A stretch of DNA of 43,038 nt from an uncultured Pelagibacteraceae bacterium (GCA_902629285.1 CACOQN010000013.1:1-43038); one strand, 5' to 3'; numbered from the stretch's first letter, positions 1 through 8,374 are shown. Notes: generated by a model not told the origin, from the sequence alone. Numbers and translations: made by a program.

Positions 1-525
1 AAGTGAAAAAGGGGAAGCCATAGAAAGAGCATTAATAGTCTCGTCTAGGCTTTGTTTTTCTAAAGCCTTCCAATTTATTATAAAACCCTTTTTTTCAAAT
101 AAAGATTTTAAATCTTTGAATATTAACTCAAGGTCCGAAAAATTTATTTTTGCTTTTTCATTGGTTAAATCATTTACAAAATTTCCATAGTCAACTTCTA
201 AAATTCTATATTTCTTGTCCGAATTAATTTCGTTAACTTTTTTAAACCTTGTTTTTCCTCTCAATTCAATTAAATAACGACCATCATCTGTTTCTCTAAA
301 GCTTGTTATTTTTCCTAAACAACCAACATCATATAATTCTGGAACACTGTTTTCACTTTCAGAATTTTTTGGTTGAATCATACCAACTAATTTATTTGAT
401 TTCATACTATCATTAATCATATCGAGGTATCGTGGTTCAAATATATTTAATGGAACTGTAGTGTTAGGAAAAATTATAAAATTACTTAGTGGAAATACAG
501 GAATTATTTTAGGAAAAGTATTCAT
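1..525 (-). CDS. Lon substrate-binding (LON N-terminal) domain protein, partial
   Basis: The reading frame starts at the ATG at 525 and runs off the left edge, giving 175 residues with no stop. The N-terminus reads MNTFPKIIPVFPLSNFIIFP, followed by PLNIFEPRYLDMIND, a typical LON substrate-binding domain start (PF02190). Such stand-alone proteins in alphaproteobacteria have the protease-recognition domain without the Lon ATPase and peptidase parts. About 170 residues fits a stand-alone protein close to its end, but full-length Lon cannot be excluded because the C-terminus lies outside the window. The role is not known; substrate or adaptor binding is inferred from the domain. It is transcribed away from the sulfotransferase gene, with only 35 bases between the two starts. 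Confidence 0.8.
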   Translation of the reverse strand, partial: MNTFPKIIPVFPLSNFIIFPNTTVPLNIFEPRYLDMINDSMKSNKLVGMIQPKNSESENSVPELYDVGCLGKITSFRETDDGRYLIELRGKTRFKKVNEINSDKKYRILEVDYGNFVNDLTNEKAKINFSDLELIFKDLKSLFEKKGFIINWKALEKQSLDETINALSMASPFSL

Positions 526-560
526 TTTTATTTTATAATATATTATTAGGAAAAATATAA

Positions 561-1412
561 ATGATATTTTGGATCGCTTCATATCCTAAAAGTGGGAATA
601 CATGGTTGAGAGCACTCTTGTCATCATATTATTATTCGGAAGATGGTATATTTAATGAAAATTTACTTCAAAATATTGCTCAATTTCCTGAAAAGATACA
701 TTTTTCTGATTTTAATTATGATAGAAAAATTGTGACAGATACTTCTAAACTTTGGATAAAAGCTCAGGAAAAAATAAATCGAAACAATAAACTAAATTAT
801 TTTAAAACTCATAATATTTTAGGTTCGATTAATAATAGTAATTTCACAAATAAAAAAAATACTGCCGGTGCTATTTATATTGTACGTGACCCAAGAAATG
901 TATTAACTTCAATACAAAACCACTACGAATTATCTAAAGACGAAGCTTTGAAATTTATGCTTAGTGAAAAAAAATATATTCATAATTATCATGTAAAAGA
1001 TGATTTTAGTGATTTTCAATTTATAAGCTCTTGGGAGAAAAATTATAAGTCTTGGATAAATCAAAAGATTTTTCCAGTTAAACTAATTAGGTATGAGGAT
1101 CTCGCTATTAAAACCTTAGAAATTTTTATAGAAATAATTGAATTTATTACAACCATTGCTAAAGAAAAAAATGTATTAAATAAATTTAAAGCTCATAATT
1201 GTGTGGAGACTACTAATTTTGAAAACATGAAAAATTTAGAAAAAAATAATGGTTTTATAGAGTCTGTTTTGTCAAAAAATGACTCTCAAAAAATTCCTTT
1301 TTTTCATTTAGGTCCCAAAAATGATTGGAAAAGTATGTTTGATAAAAACTATCAAGAAAAATTAAATATAGTTTTTAAAAATAATTTAAAAGAATTAGGT
1401 TATTTAAAATAA
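561..1412 (+). CDS. PAPS-dependent sulfotransferase family protein
   Basis: A 283-residue cytosolic protein of the sulfotransferase family (PF00685). Residues 8-15 (YPKSGNTW) form the 5'-phosphosulfate-binding loop. RDPRNV at residues 109-114 is the 3'-phosphate-binding segment, and a C-terminal GPKNDWK resembles the conserved G..G.WK loop. Family members move sulfate from PAPS to a hydroxyl or amine of a sugar, lipid or small molecule; the acceptor here cannot be told. AGGA about nine bases before the ATG is a fair ribosome-binding site. It stands alone between a Lon-domain gene and tRNA-Gly, a position typical of accessory genes. It is very AT-rich and lysine/asparagine-rich like its neighbours, so composition gives no sign of recent transfer. 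Confidence 0.85.
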   Translation: MIFWIASYPKSGNTWLRALLSSYYYSEDGIFNENLLQNIAQFPEKIHFSDFNYDRKIVTDTSKLWIKAQEKINRNNKLNYFKTHNILGSINNSNFTNKKNTAGAIYIVRDPRNVLTSIQNHYELSKDEALKFMLSEKKYIHNYHVKDDFSDFQFISSWEKNYKSWINQKIFPVKLIRYEDLAIKTLEIFIEIIEFITTIAKEKNVLNKFKAHNCVETTNFENMKNLEKNNGFIESVLSKNDSQKIPFFHLGPKNDWKSMFDKNYQEKLNIVFKNNLKELGYLK

Positions 1413-1429
1413 CATATTCTTCTTATTAC

Positions 1430-1458
1430 TTGCATTTATAAAACTCGCTTACTATAAT
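1430..1458 (+). promoter_or_regulatory. Sigma-70 promoter of tRNA-Gly
   Basis: TTGCAT at 1430-1435 and a perfect TATAAT at 1453-1458 are separated by 17 bases. The -10 box ends 12 bases before the mature tRNA 5' end. This is the clearest promoter in the window, and it should also drive phhB, which follows without a visible terminator. Confidence 0.75.
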
Positions 1459-1470
1459 GCTTCTCAACAA

Positions 1471-1545
1471 GCGGGCATAGCTCAGTGGTAGAGCGTCTCG
1501 TTGCCAACGAGAAGGTCGAGGGTTCGACCCCCTTTGCCCGCTCCA
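1471..1545 (+). tRNA. tRNA-Gly(GCC)
   Basis: A complete cloverleaf. The acceptor strand GCGGGCA (1471-1477) pairs with TGCCCGC (1535-1541). The discriminator base is T at 1542 and CCA is genome-encoded at 1543-1545. The anticodon arm CTCGT-TGCCAAC-GAG presents GCC, reading GGC and GGT glycine codons. The T arm carries GGTTCGACC. The gene sits 13 bases upstream of phhB. Confidence 0.97.
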
Positions 1546-1558
1546 AAAAAAAGGATTT

Positions 1559-1903
1559 ATGAGTGATTTAGCGAATAAAAAATGTGTACCATGTGAAGGA
1601 AATATTCCCCCATTTAATGCAGAGGAAATACACACATATTTAAAAAAAGTTGATGGTTGGGAAGTTTTAGAGGATAAAATTGACGGATTTCATTTAATTA
1701 AAAATTTTAAATTTGACAATTTTTTACAAAGCCAAGATTTTATTAATAAAGTAGGTGAAATAGCAGAGACGGAAGGTCATCACCCTGATTTATGGTTTGG
1801 GTGGGGATATGCGCGAATTAAAATTTTCACACATGCAATTAAAGGTTTAGCAGAAAGCGATTTTATCCTTGCTGCAAAGATAGATAAAATACCTAGTGTC
1901 TAA
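1559..1903 (+). CDS. phhB: Pterin-4a-carbinolamine dehydratase
   Basis: A 114-residue protein of the PCD/DCoH family. It dehydrates 4a-hydroxytetrahydrobiopterin to quinonoid dihydropterin, recycling the cofactor of aromatic amino acid hydroxylases. The EGHHPD signature, centred near residue 71, supplies the catalytic histidines, and the flanking W-x-G and IFTHAIKGL segments match the family. AAGGA lies just before the ATG. The gene begins 13 bases after the CCA end of tRNA-Gly, so it is probably read from the tRNA promoter. No phenylalanine hydroxylase gene lies in the window. Its 3' end overlaps the end of purH on the opposite strand by 11 bases. Confidence 0.93.
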   Translation: MSDLANKKCVPCEGNIPPFNAEEIHTYLKKVDGWEVLEDKIDGFHLIKNFKFDNFLQSQDFINKVGEIAETEGHHPDLWFGWGYARIKIFTHAIKGLAESDFILAAKIDKIPSV

Positions 1904-3431
1904 AGTGTCTTGTGCTTGAAAACACTAGTACAGTATCTGTTTCATTTGCAAAATTAATTATTTCTTTGTCCCTTATAGATCCAGATGGTTGAACTACTGC
2001 TTTAACACCAGATTGTATTAGTTCTTCAATACCGTCTATAAAAGGAAAAAAAGCATCTGAGGCAGCGACTAAATTATTGGTATTTATTTTTGATTCTTTC
2101 ATTTTTTTAACAGCTATTTTACAACTATCCAATCGGTTTGGTTGACCAGAACCAATACCTACAGTTGTTTCATTAGATGCCAGGACTATTGCATTCGATT
2201 TAACAAACCTACAAATATTAAAAGCAAAAATAAGATTCTTAAGTTGATTTAAGGTTGGTTTTCTTTTTGAAACAACTTTAAAATTTTTGTTTGAAAATTG
2301 ATCCAAGTCCTCAGATTGTACTAATATATCTTGATTATATGAAATAAACTTAAAAAACTGGTTTAATGAGTAATTTGTTCCATCAATTAACCTTAAGTTT
2401 TTTTTTGTCTTTAATATTCCGAAAGCATCATTATCAAATCCATTTGCAATTATTACCTCTAAAAATAATTTATTTAATTCTAAAGCTAAATTTTTTTTAA
2501 TTTTGAAGTTGCAAGAAACTATGCCACCAAATGCACTTACTGGATCGCACGAATATGCAGATTTATAACTTTCTAAGTGATTTTTTTTTGCTGAAACACC
2601 GCAAGGGTTTGAGTGTTTTATTATTACAGTCCCTTTATTTTTTGGTAAAGATTTAGAAATATTTAGAGCACTAAATATATCATTATAATTATTATAACTA
2701 AGCTGTTTGCCATGAATTTGTTTTAAATTGGTATTTGAATTAGTTGAATAAATTGCACTTAATTGGTGAGGGTTTTCACCATATCTTAGTTGATTTATCA
2801 GATTTCCATAAAAAATTTTTTTGTTAGGGAAAATAGTATTTGTTTTTTTATTGAAGTAGTTGGAAATTACAGAGTCATAATAAGCTGTTTCAGCAAAAGC
2901 TATTCTTGAGAGTTTTTCTCTAAAATTTAAAGAAGTATTTCCTTTATTTTTTTTAATTTCCTTAATTAGTTCACTGTATTGGTCTGATGAAGTGATTACT
3001 ACAACATCATTATAATTTTTAGCTGCAGATCTAACCATTGCAGGTCCACCAACATCTATATTTTCTATAATTTGTTTATGGTTTTTTGACTTTTTAAGCA
3101 CGTCTTCAAATGGATAAAAATTTACAATTACCAGATCAATATTTTCAAAGTTAAGATTTGAAAGTTCTCTAAAGTGAGATTTTTTTTTTCTATTATTCAA
3201 GATACCTGCGTGTATTTTTGGATGAAGAGTTTTTACTCTACCATCTAAAATCTCAGGTGTATTTGTAAAAACAGATACTTCTGTAGATTTAAATTTTAAT
3301 CTTTTTATTTCTTTATAAGTACCACCGGAGCTAATAATTTTTATTTTATTTTTTTTTAAAACATTTAATAATGGTTTTAAGTTTTTCTTATTTGATACAG
3401 AAATAAGAGCTGTTTTAATTTTTTTCATCAT
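1893..3431 (-). CDS. purH: Bifunctional AICAR formyltransferase / IMP cyclohydrolase
   Basis: A 512-residue protein, full length for the family, catalysing the last two steps of de novo IMP synthesis in the cytosol. The N-terminal MGS-like cyclohydrolase domain (about 1-195) has the ISSGGT loop and DGRVKTLHPKIHAG. The C-terminal transformylase domain contains KHSNPCG at 272-278 (catalytic His 273), DPVSAFGG and, near the end, QPSGSIRD. It uses 10-formyl-tetrahydrofolate, which FolD (encoded at 15649) helps supply. Its ATG overlaps the heparinase-like gene's stop by four bases (3428-3431), so it is translationally coupled as the last gene of a minus-strand operon. Confidence 0.98.
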   Translation of the reverse strand: MMKKIKTALISVSNKKNLKPLLNVLKKNKIKIISSGGTYKEIKRLKFKSTEVSVFTNTPEILDGRVKTLHPKIHAGILNNRKKKSHFRELSNLNFENIDLVIVNFYPFEDVLKKSKNHKQIIENIDVGGPAMVRSAAKNYNDVVVITSSDQYSELIKEIKKNKGNTSLNFREKLSRIAFAETAYYDSVISNYFNKKTNTIFPNKKIFYGNLINQLRYGENPHQLSAIYSTNSNTNLKQIHGKQLSYNNYNDIFSALNISKSLPKNKGTVIIKHSNPCGVSAKKNHLESYKSAYSCDPVSAFGGIVSCNFKIKKNLALELNKLFLEVIIANGFDNDAFGILKTKKNLRLIDGTNYSLNQFFKFISYNQDILVQSEDLDQFSNKNFKVVSKRKPTLNQLKNLIFAFNICRFVKSNAIVLASNETTVGIGSGQPNRLDSCKIAVKKMKESKINTNNLVAASDAFFPFIDGIEELIQSGVKAVVQPSGSIRDKEIINFANETDTVLVFSSTRHFRH

Positions 3432-5053
3432 AATTTACTGATTTCCCATTTTATAATTTGCTCTTTTTCATTATTTATTCCTGAGATAAAAATATTTTGG
3501 TTCTCTCTATATAAATTTTTATTTCCAAAATATAATCCATTGTCAATATTTATATCAAAATTATCACAACTAAATTTCCACCCTTCTTCATCTATTTCTA
3601 TTAGTATAGATTTGTTGTCTTGTGTTTTCATAACTTTTGAATCTGGATCAAGATGAAATCTTATATCAAATTTAATCTCATTATTTGGTATTTTTCTGAA
3701 TAACTTATCATAGCCAATAAATTTCATTTGTTCTGGATAAAACTCAATTTCTCTTTCATAAATAGTTCCAAATTTATATAAATATCCATCATGTAAAGCT
3801 GATATTTTCCAATAATTATTTTCAAATACTATATTTTTTTTTGTAACTTTTAATCCTTTATCAATCATGAAATCATTTTTGGCTTTTGTAAAATTACAAG
3901 ACGAAAAATCTTCAATTGTTAGTACACTATGAAGAGAACTGCTTCTTGACAGTTTACTAAGTTTATTGTTTTTACCTGGATAGTATCCAGCATTTGAAAT
4001 TAGCTTTTTATTATTTGAATATATTTCAAAAGATAAAGCTCCTGCTTGGTAATCGTAAGAAAATATTTTATTTGGGCTCGAACCAATATCAGCAGCAAGA
4101 ATTATTCTCTTATTTCGCAGTATTGTATATCCACTAAGTTCATTTTCCTTATTTTTGAAAGCGTAGCTTAATCTTTTTAAATATTGGTCAAACTCCTCAT
4201 TTCTAGATGAAAAATTACCATTAAAAAAAATATCTTTTTTAATATTTTGCCAGATGAAAGCATAACTTGATCCAAGATAATAGATGGTTTCATCGACATA
4301 TTCAGGAATAAAGTTTTGGGACTCTCTAAACCATTCTCTTATAATGATAAAATATTTTAAATAAAAAGTTAATTGTCTAATATTTCTTGATTTTGGAAAA
4401 CCTTCGTTATCTATTGAAAATTTAATTATTTTTTTTAAAAGATTTAAGCCACTTTCAAGATATTGCTTTTCGTTTTTGTAGGCTAATCCCGTTAAAATTA
4501 TTGCAGCACATCCAATCATTTTATTTTCTAATTCTTTAGAGTTTTTTATTTCATTCAATAAATGATTGGTTTGTTTCTGAATCATGTGATCAAAGATTGA
4601 TCTATATTCTTGATCACTGTTTTCATAGGTAAGTTGATGATTTGACAACCATGAAATTATTCTCTTTGCAGTTAAATCAAATTCCCAACTTTTTTGTTTA
4701 TATCTGTTATTATTCGAAATCCAATTTTTGATCACAGTTTGAGTTGTCTTTTTGGAAGACTTTAAATCTAAACTAAAAAACCAAAAAAAATTATTCAGTT
4801 TTTCATAATCTTTTAAACTAAAATTTTTTTGCCATATTGATTCAACAGCAAAATCTTCAATTTTATACTTTTTATTTTGGTATTTAATTATAGATGAAAG
4901 TAGATGAGGACTCGGTTTATACTCAAAACTACTTTTAAAAGTTTTTGATATTTTTTTTTCGTAAAAATTTGAATTTTTATAAATCTTTTTTACACTTTTT
5001 TTTATATTTAAATAAAATTGACCTAAAACGTTGAAGGAATTTGTATTGATCAT
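3428..5053 (-). CDS. Heparinase II/III family protein
   Basis: A 541-residue protein with the usual layout of this family. The first ~300 residues are a mostly alpha-helical toroid with motifs such as WEFDLTAKRIISWLSNH. A C-terminal beta-sheet domain holds YQAGALSFEIY, SLHSVLTIED and RFHLDPDSKV. Family members eliminate or bind acidic polysaccharides. There is no signal peptide, unlike degradative heparinases, so a cytoplasmic or envelope-biogenesis role is possible. It lies five bases after rpe and overlaps purH by four. From family knowledge, heparinase-like genes beside purH are common in alphaproteobacteria, which argues against recent transfer. Its substrate is unknown. Confidence 0.82.
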   Translation of the reverse strand: MINTNSFNVLGQFYLNIKKSVKKIYKNSNFYEKKISKTFKSSFEYKPSPHLLSSIIKYQNKKYKIEDFAVESIWQKNFSLKDYEKLNNFFWFFSLDLKSSKKTTQTVIKNWISNNNRYKQKSWEFDLTAKRIISWLSNHQLTYENSDQEYRSIFDHMIQKQTNHLLNEIKNSKELENKMIGCAAIILTGLAYKNEKQYLESGLNLLKKIIKFSIDNEGFPKSRNIRQLTFYLKYFIIIREWFRESQNFIPEYVDETIYYLGSSYAFIWQNIKKDIFFNGNFSSRNEEFDQYLKRLSYAFKNKENELSGYTILRNKRIILAADIGSSPNKIFSYDYQAGALSFEIYSNNKKLISNAGYYPGKNNKLSKLSRSSSLHSVLTIEDFSSCNFTKAKNDFMIDKGLKVTKKNIVFENNYWKISALHDGYLYKFGTIYEREIEFYPEQMKFIGYDKLFRKIPNNEIKFDIRFHLDPDSKVMKTQDNKSILIEIDEEGWKFSCDNFDINIDNGLYFGNKNLYRENQNIFISGINNEKEQIIKWEISKL

Positions 5054-5057
5054 TAAC

Positions 5058-5717
5058 TTATTTTAATTTTAATAAATTAATATTTTTTTTTATGTCTCCA
5101 TTATTACTTCTAAATACTGTAGTACCAGAAACAAGAATATTTGCACCAGCTTCTATTGCACTTTTACAATTATCAAAATTTATTCCACCATCAATTTCTA
5201 TATCAAAGTTTAATTTTTTCTCTTTTTGTATTTTTTTAAGATTTTTAATTTTATCTAAAACTTCAGGCATAAATTTTTGACCTCCAAAACCAGGATTAAC
5301 ACTCATTATTAAAACTAAATCTATCTTGTCTAATAAATTTAATATTAACTTAATCTCTGATTCTGGATTAAGTGATACACCTACTTGTTTATTTTTTTCC
5401 CTTATTTTTTTAATTGAATTTTCTAAATCATCCGTTGCTTCTGGATGTATAGTAATAATATCTGCTCCTGCATCCGCATAGGCATCTATATATTTATGTA
5501 CTGGCGATATCATTAAATGTACATCAAATTTTAATGAGCAATGTTTTCGAAGTGCTTTTATCACAGGAGGCCCGATTGTTAAATTAGGAACGAAATGACC
5601 ATCCATGACATCTACATGAATCATATCAGCTCCACCTTCCTCAAGTCTCTTAATCTCTGTTCTTAAATTACTAAAGTCAGCTGACAAAATTGACGGTGAA
5701 ATTTGTATATTTTTCAT
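5058..5717 (-). CDS. rpe: Ribulose-phosphate 3-epimerase
   Basis: A 219-residue TIM-barrel enzyme that interconverts ribulose 5-phosphate and xylulose 5-phosphate in the pentose phosphate pathway. The metal- and substrate-binding signatures are all present: SPSILSADFSNL at the N-terminus, HVDVMDGHFVPNLTIGP, VNPGFGGQKF and IDGGIN. The length is normal for bacterial Rpe. It sits second in the minus-strand run YggT-like, rpe, heparinase-like, purH, 28 bases after the upstream gene. This is a sensible setting because ribose phosphate feeds purine synthesis. Confidence 0.97.
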   Translation of the reverse strand: MKNIQISPSILSADFSNLRTEIKRLEEGGADMIHVDVMDGHFVPNLTIGPPVIKALRKHCSLKFDVHLMISPVHKYIDAYADAGADIITIHPEATDDLENSIKKIREKNKQVGVSLNPESEIKLILNLLDKIDLVLIMSVNPGFGGQKFMPEVLDKIKNLKKIQKEKKLNFDIEIDGGINFDNCKSAIEAGANILVSGTTVFRSNNGDIKKNINLLKLK

Positions 5718-5745
5718 TGATAACTAAATTAACTAGTATCAATTT

Positions 5746-6102
5746 TTAAAATTTAAATGAATTAAAAAATTGATAAATTTGTCTAGAAATTTCGCTTTCA
5801 AGAGGAAATGACAACATTCCCATAACTGAATATCCCAAGATCCATGGCATCAAGTAAAATCTGATCATATAAAAGAACCAAGCCACATATAGGGGCACTA
5901 ATGGACCAATAATAAATGAAGGTGTTATTGGTTTAAATAATTTTATTAAGGGATTGGTATATTTAACAAAAACTCTCATGAAAAAAAATTGAGAGTCTTC
6001 TTTTTGAAAAATATTCATTGCTACTCTTCCAATCAGAGTCCACATTATAATTCCAAGCAAATAATCAATAAAATATATTAAAGGATGAAAATTTGCCGAC
6101 AT
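5746..6102 (-). CDS. Small integral membrane protein, YggT-like
   Basis: A 118-residue hydrophobic protein with about three membrane segments (near 10-27, 58-80 and 85-102). The arrangement resembles YggT-family proteins: a short N-terminal helix (IDYLLGIIMWTLIGRVAMNIF), a conserved-looking KYTNPLIKLFKPITPSFI turn with a proline-rich loop, then further helices. A plainer YggT protein is encoded at 15349, so the assignment is by analogy. It is the first gene of the operon with rpe, the heparinase-like gene and purH. The function is unknown. Confidence 0.6.
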   Translation of the reverse strand: MSANFHPLIYFIDYLLGIIMWTLIGRVAMNIFQKEDSQFFFMRVFVKYTNPLIKLFKPITPSFIIGPLVPLYVAWFFYMIRFYLMPWILGYSVMGMLSFPLESEISRQIYQFFNSFKF

Positions 6103-6134
6103 TTAAAATTTATATTGGAAAATGAAATGAAATA

Positions 6135-6160
6135 AAAGGGGCGAAATTAATCGCCCCTTT
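6135..6160 (-). terminator. Intrinsic terminator after the symporter genes
   Basis: A perfect 10-bp inverted repeat: AAAGGGGCGA at 6135-6144, a six-base loop, TCGCCCCTTT at 6151-6160. Read on the minus strand it is followed by TTTTATTTC, a fair U-tract, and it lies 12 bases beyond the symporter stop. It is the only strong GC-rich hairpin of this kind that I saw in the window. Confidence 0.85.
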
Positions 6161-6171
6161 AAAAAGATTAT

Positions 6172-7983
6172 TTAGTGTGATTTACCAAGAATTGTTTTAC
6201 CACTTGGTACACGTACATCGTCAACCATTTTTTGAGTAGCTTTATCTGGTTCTGCAGTCATTAAACTAACTACAATCATAGCTACTAAACTAACAGCTGA
6301 TCCAAAGATACCAAATGTTAACTGAGTAATTCCTAGGAATCCACTTCCACCAGTTCGCACCCAAATTAAGTACCAAGTACCGGCAGCAAGACCACCTAGC
6401 ATACCAGCAATCGCACCTTGTCTATTAGCTCTCTTCCACCATACACCTAGTACAAGTGGGAAGAACAATCCAGACATCGCAAAATCAAAAGCCCAGATAA
6501 CTGAACCTAAGATTCCTTGAATCTCCATTGCTGCAATTGTAGCTCCAGCAAAACCAATTACTACAAGTAATACCCTTGCAACAAGAAGTCGTTTTGCAGT
6601 TTCAGCTTTTGGATCAATTATCTTATAATAAACATCATGTGATATTGCGTTTGCAATTGCTAGAATCAAACCATCAGCAGTAGACATGGCAGCTGCCATA
6701 CCTCCTGCAGCAACTAGACCTGAAATTACATAAGGTAATCCAGCTATTTCTGGTGTTGCCAATACAACGGCTTTACCACCCATGAAAAACTCATTTAATT
6801 CTAGAGTTCCATTTCCGTTAAAGTCGCTGATAAACATTAGGTTTGCTTGGTTCCAGTTTTGGTACCAATCAATCGCTTCCACTTCTGCAAATGTCTTACC
6901 GATAATACCAGTTGGTAAATTCGGATCGATCAATGATAACTTAGATAGTGTAGCTAACATTGGAGCAGAAGAATAAAGTAGGAAGATAAAGAATAATGAC
7001 CAACCTACTGATTTTCTAGCTGCTTTTACACTTGGAGTAGTAAAGTATCTCATCATCACGTGCGGTAATGAAGCTGTTCCCATCATCATCGCTAGTGCTA
7101 ACGAAATAAATGCCCAAGGTGTAGCGTTAACTGCAGAGTGAGCTTTAGTTATTCCTGCTAAGCCTTTAGGTACTGATTTTAGATCAGCAGCTGCGTTTTT
7201 AACAAAACCAAACTGTTGTTCTAATTCACCAATTCTAGCTACCTCATCAGCTAACATGAAGTGAGGAAAGAAACCCGCACCCATTTTGTTACTGATCCAG
7301 AATACTGGAAGTAGGTATGCTATAATTAGTACGATATATTGTGCAACCTGTGTCCAAGTTACCCCTCTCATACCACCTAACATTGAACATAATAAAATAC
7401 TTATTAGTCCAACATAAACTGCGTATTGGAATGGGATATCTAGTGCAACAGATGCAATAGTACCTGTAGCGTTTATTTGTGCAGTCACATAAGTAAATGA
7501 AGCAACAGTTAAAACTACAACTGCGCTAAATCTAGCTAAATTACCACCGTATCTTGTACCTATAAAATCTGGAACTGTGTAACAGCCAAATTTTCTTAAG
7601 TATGGTGCTAATAAAGATGCAACAAGCACGTAACCACCAGTCCAACCTACAAGTAACGCCATATATCCGTAACCTTTAAAGTAGATACCACCCGCCATTG
7701 CAACGAATGAAGCACCAGACATCCAGTCTGCTGCTGTTGCCATTCCGTTGAAGACTGTCGGTACTTGCCTTCCAGCTACGTAATATGCATCAGCTTGGGC
7801 TGTTCTAGATAGCCATCCGATTAATGCATAGATGAATACAGTAAATGCAACAAAAGCAATACCAATTGCTTTAGCCGTCATACCCATCTGTTCAGCTATT
7901 GCCATGATGATTATGAAACCTATAAATCCTCCAGTATAAATTCCATAAACCTTAGGCAAATTATCTATAAAATTACCTTTCAT
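6172..7983 (-). CDS. Sodium:solute symporter, large subunit (ActP / VC_2705 type)
   Basis: A 603-residue, roughly 13-helix transporter of the sodium:solute symporter family. It has the family block ADAYYVAGRQVPTVFNGMAT..DWMSGASF near residues 64-95 and RYGGNLARF in a cytoplasmic loop. The adjacent DUF4212 gene marks the two-subunit type, whose members import small carboxylates such as acetate; acetate is inferred from acs nearby. An EF-hand-like loop (DFNGNGTLELNE, residues 387-398) interrupts the helices. Codon use is distinct: many C-ending two-fold codons and local GC near 50 percent (for example 7681-7740), as expected for a heavily translated gene. The start overlaps the stop of the small subunit by one base. 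Confidence 0.9.
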   Translation of the reverse strand: MKGNFIDNLPKVYGIYTGGFIGFIIIMAIAEQMGMTAKAIGIAFVAFTVFIYALIGWLSRTAQADAYYVAGRQVPTVFNGMATAADWMSGASFVAMAGGIYFKGYGYMALLVGWTGGYVLVASLLAPYLRKFGCYTVPDFIGTRYGGNLARFSAVVVLTVASFTYVTAQINATGTIASVALDIPFQYAVYVGLISILLCSMLGGMRGVTWTQVAQYIVLIIAYLLPVFWISNKMGAGFFPHFMLADEVARIGELEQQFGFVKNAAADLKSVPKGLAGITKAHSAVNATPWAFISLALAMMMGTASLPHVMMRYFTTPSVKAARKSVGWSLFFIFLLYSSAPMLATLSKLSLIDPNLPTGIIGKTFAEVEAIDWYQNWNQANLMFISDFNGNGTLELNEFFMGGKAVVLATPEIAGLPYVISGLVAAGGMAAAMSTADGLILAIANAISHDVYYKIIDPKAETAKRLLVARVLLVVIGFAGATIAAMEIQGILGSVIWAFDFAMSGLFFPLVLGVWWKRANRQGAIAGMLGGLAAGTWYLIWVRTGGSGFLGITQLTFGIFGSAVSLVAMIVVSLMTAEPDKATQKMVDDVRVPSGKTILGKSH

Positions 7984-8243
7984 TATTCGTCCTCTCTTTC
8001 GCTAAAGCCGAACTCTTCATCGATCTTTTCTTGTCTATTCGCAAACCAAAAAATTAGGATTACGAAAGCTCCAAGAGATCCCTGACATGTAAACCAGTAT
8101 GTCCAAGGATAACCGAAAGGTCCTGTGACCTCGTTCATTTCAGCTCCAAAAAGGAAGATGCCAATTGAGAATACAAACCAGATTGCTAATGTAATAAAAA
8201 GCAAATTTCTGGATTTATCCCAGTGTTTTTCTTGATTTGACAT
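7983..8243 (-). CDS. Sodium:solute symporter small subunit (DUF4212)
   Basis: An 86-residue protein with two membrane helices (about 13-34 and 48-68) and a charged C-terminus, EKIDEEFGFSEREDE. It matches DUF4212, described as the small partner of VC_2705-type sodium:solute symporters, including the FGYPWTYWFTCQGSLGAF segment between and within the helices. AGAGAGG stands a few bases before the ATG as a good ribosome-binding site. It is first in the two-gene operon and shares one base with the large subunit, so 1:1 coupled synthesis is likely. Confidence 0.92.
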   Translation of the reverse strand: MSNQEKHWDKSRNLLFITLAIWFVFSIGIFLFGAEMNEVTGPFGYPWTYWFTCQGSLGAFVILIFWFANRQEKIDEEFGFSEREDE

Positions 8244-8348
8244 TTTTACCTCTCTATTTAGTTATAACTGCGAAAACCATAACCATTATGAGAGCTTTGA
8301 AAAGACTAAAAATTGTTCAAATTAAGCGTTTATTAAGTACTTTTGAGG

Positions 8349-8354
8349 TATAAT
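8349..8354 (+). promoter_or_regulatory. -10 box for the gene at 8375
   Basis: A perfect TATAAT 20 bases before the preferred ATG. No good -35 hexamer is seen at the right distance, so it is a moderate call. The initiation site would fall near 8361, leaving a leader of about 14 bases. Confidence 0.45.
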
Positions 8355-8374
8355 TAACGCATAAATTGTTTTTT

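Noticed and set aside
1426..1635. 69-codon minus-strand frame over the tRNA
   Set aside because: It runs through tRNA-Gly and the phhB start; the tRNA fold explains the sequence.
3428..5053. Heparinase-like gene as a horizontally gained degradation gene
   Set aside because: No signal peptide, same composition as neighbours, overlap with purH and a known recurring position beside purH.
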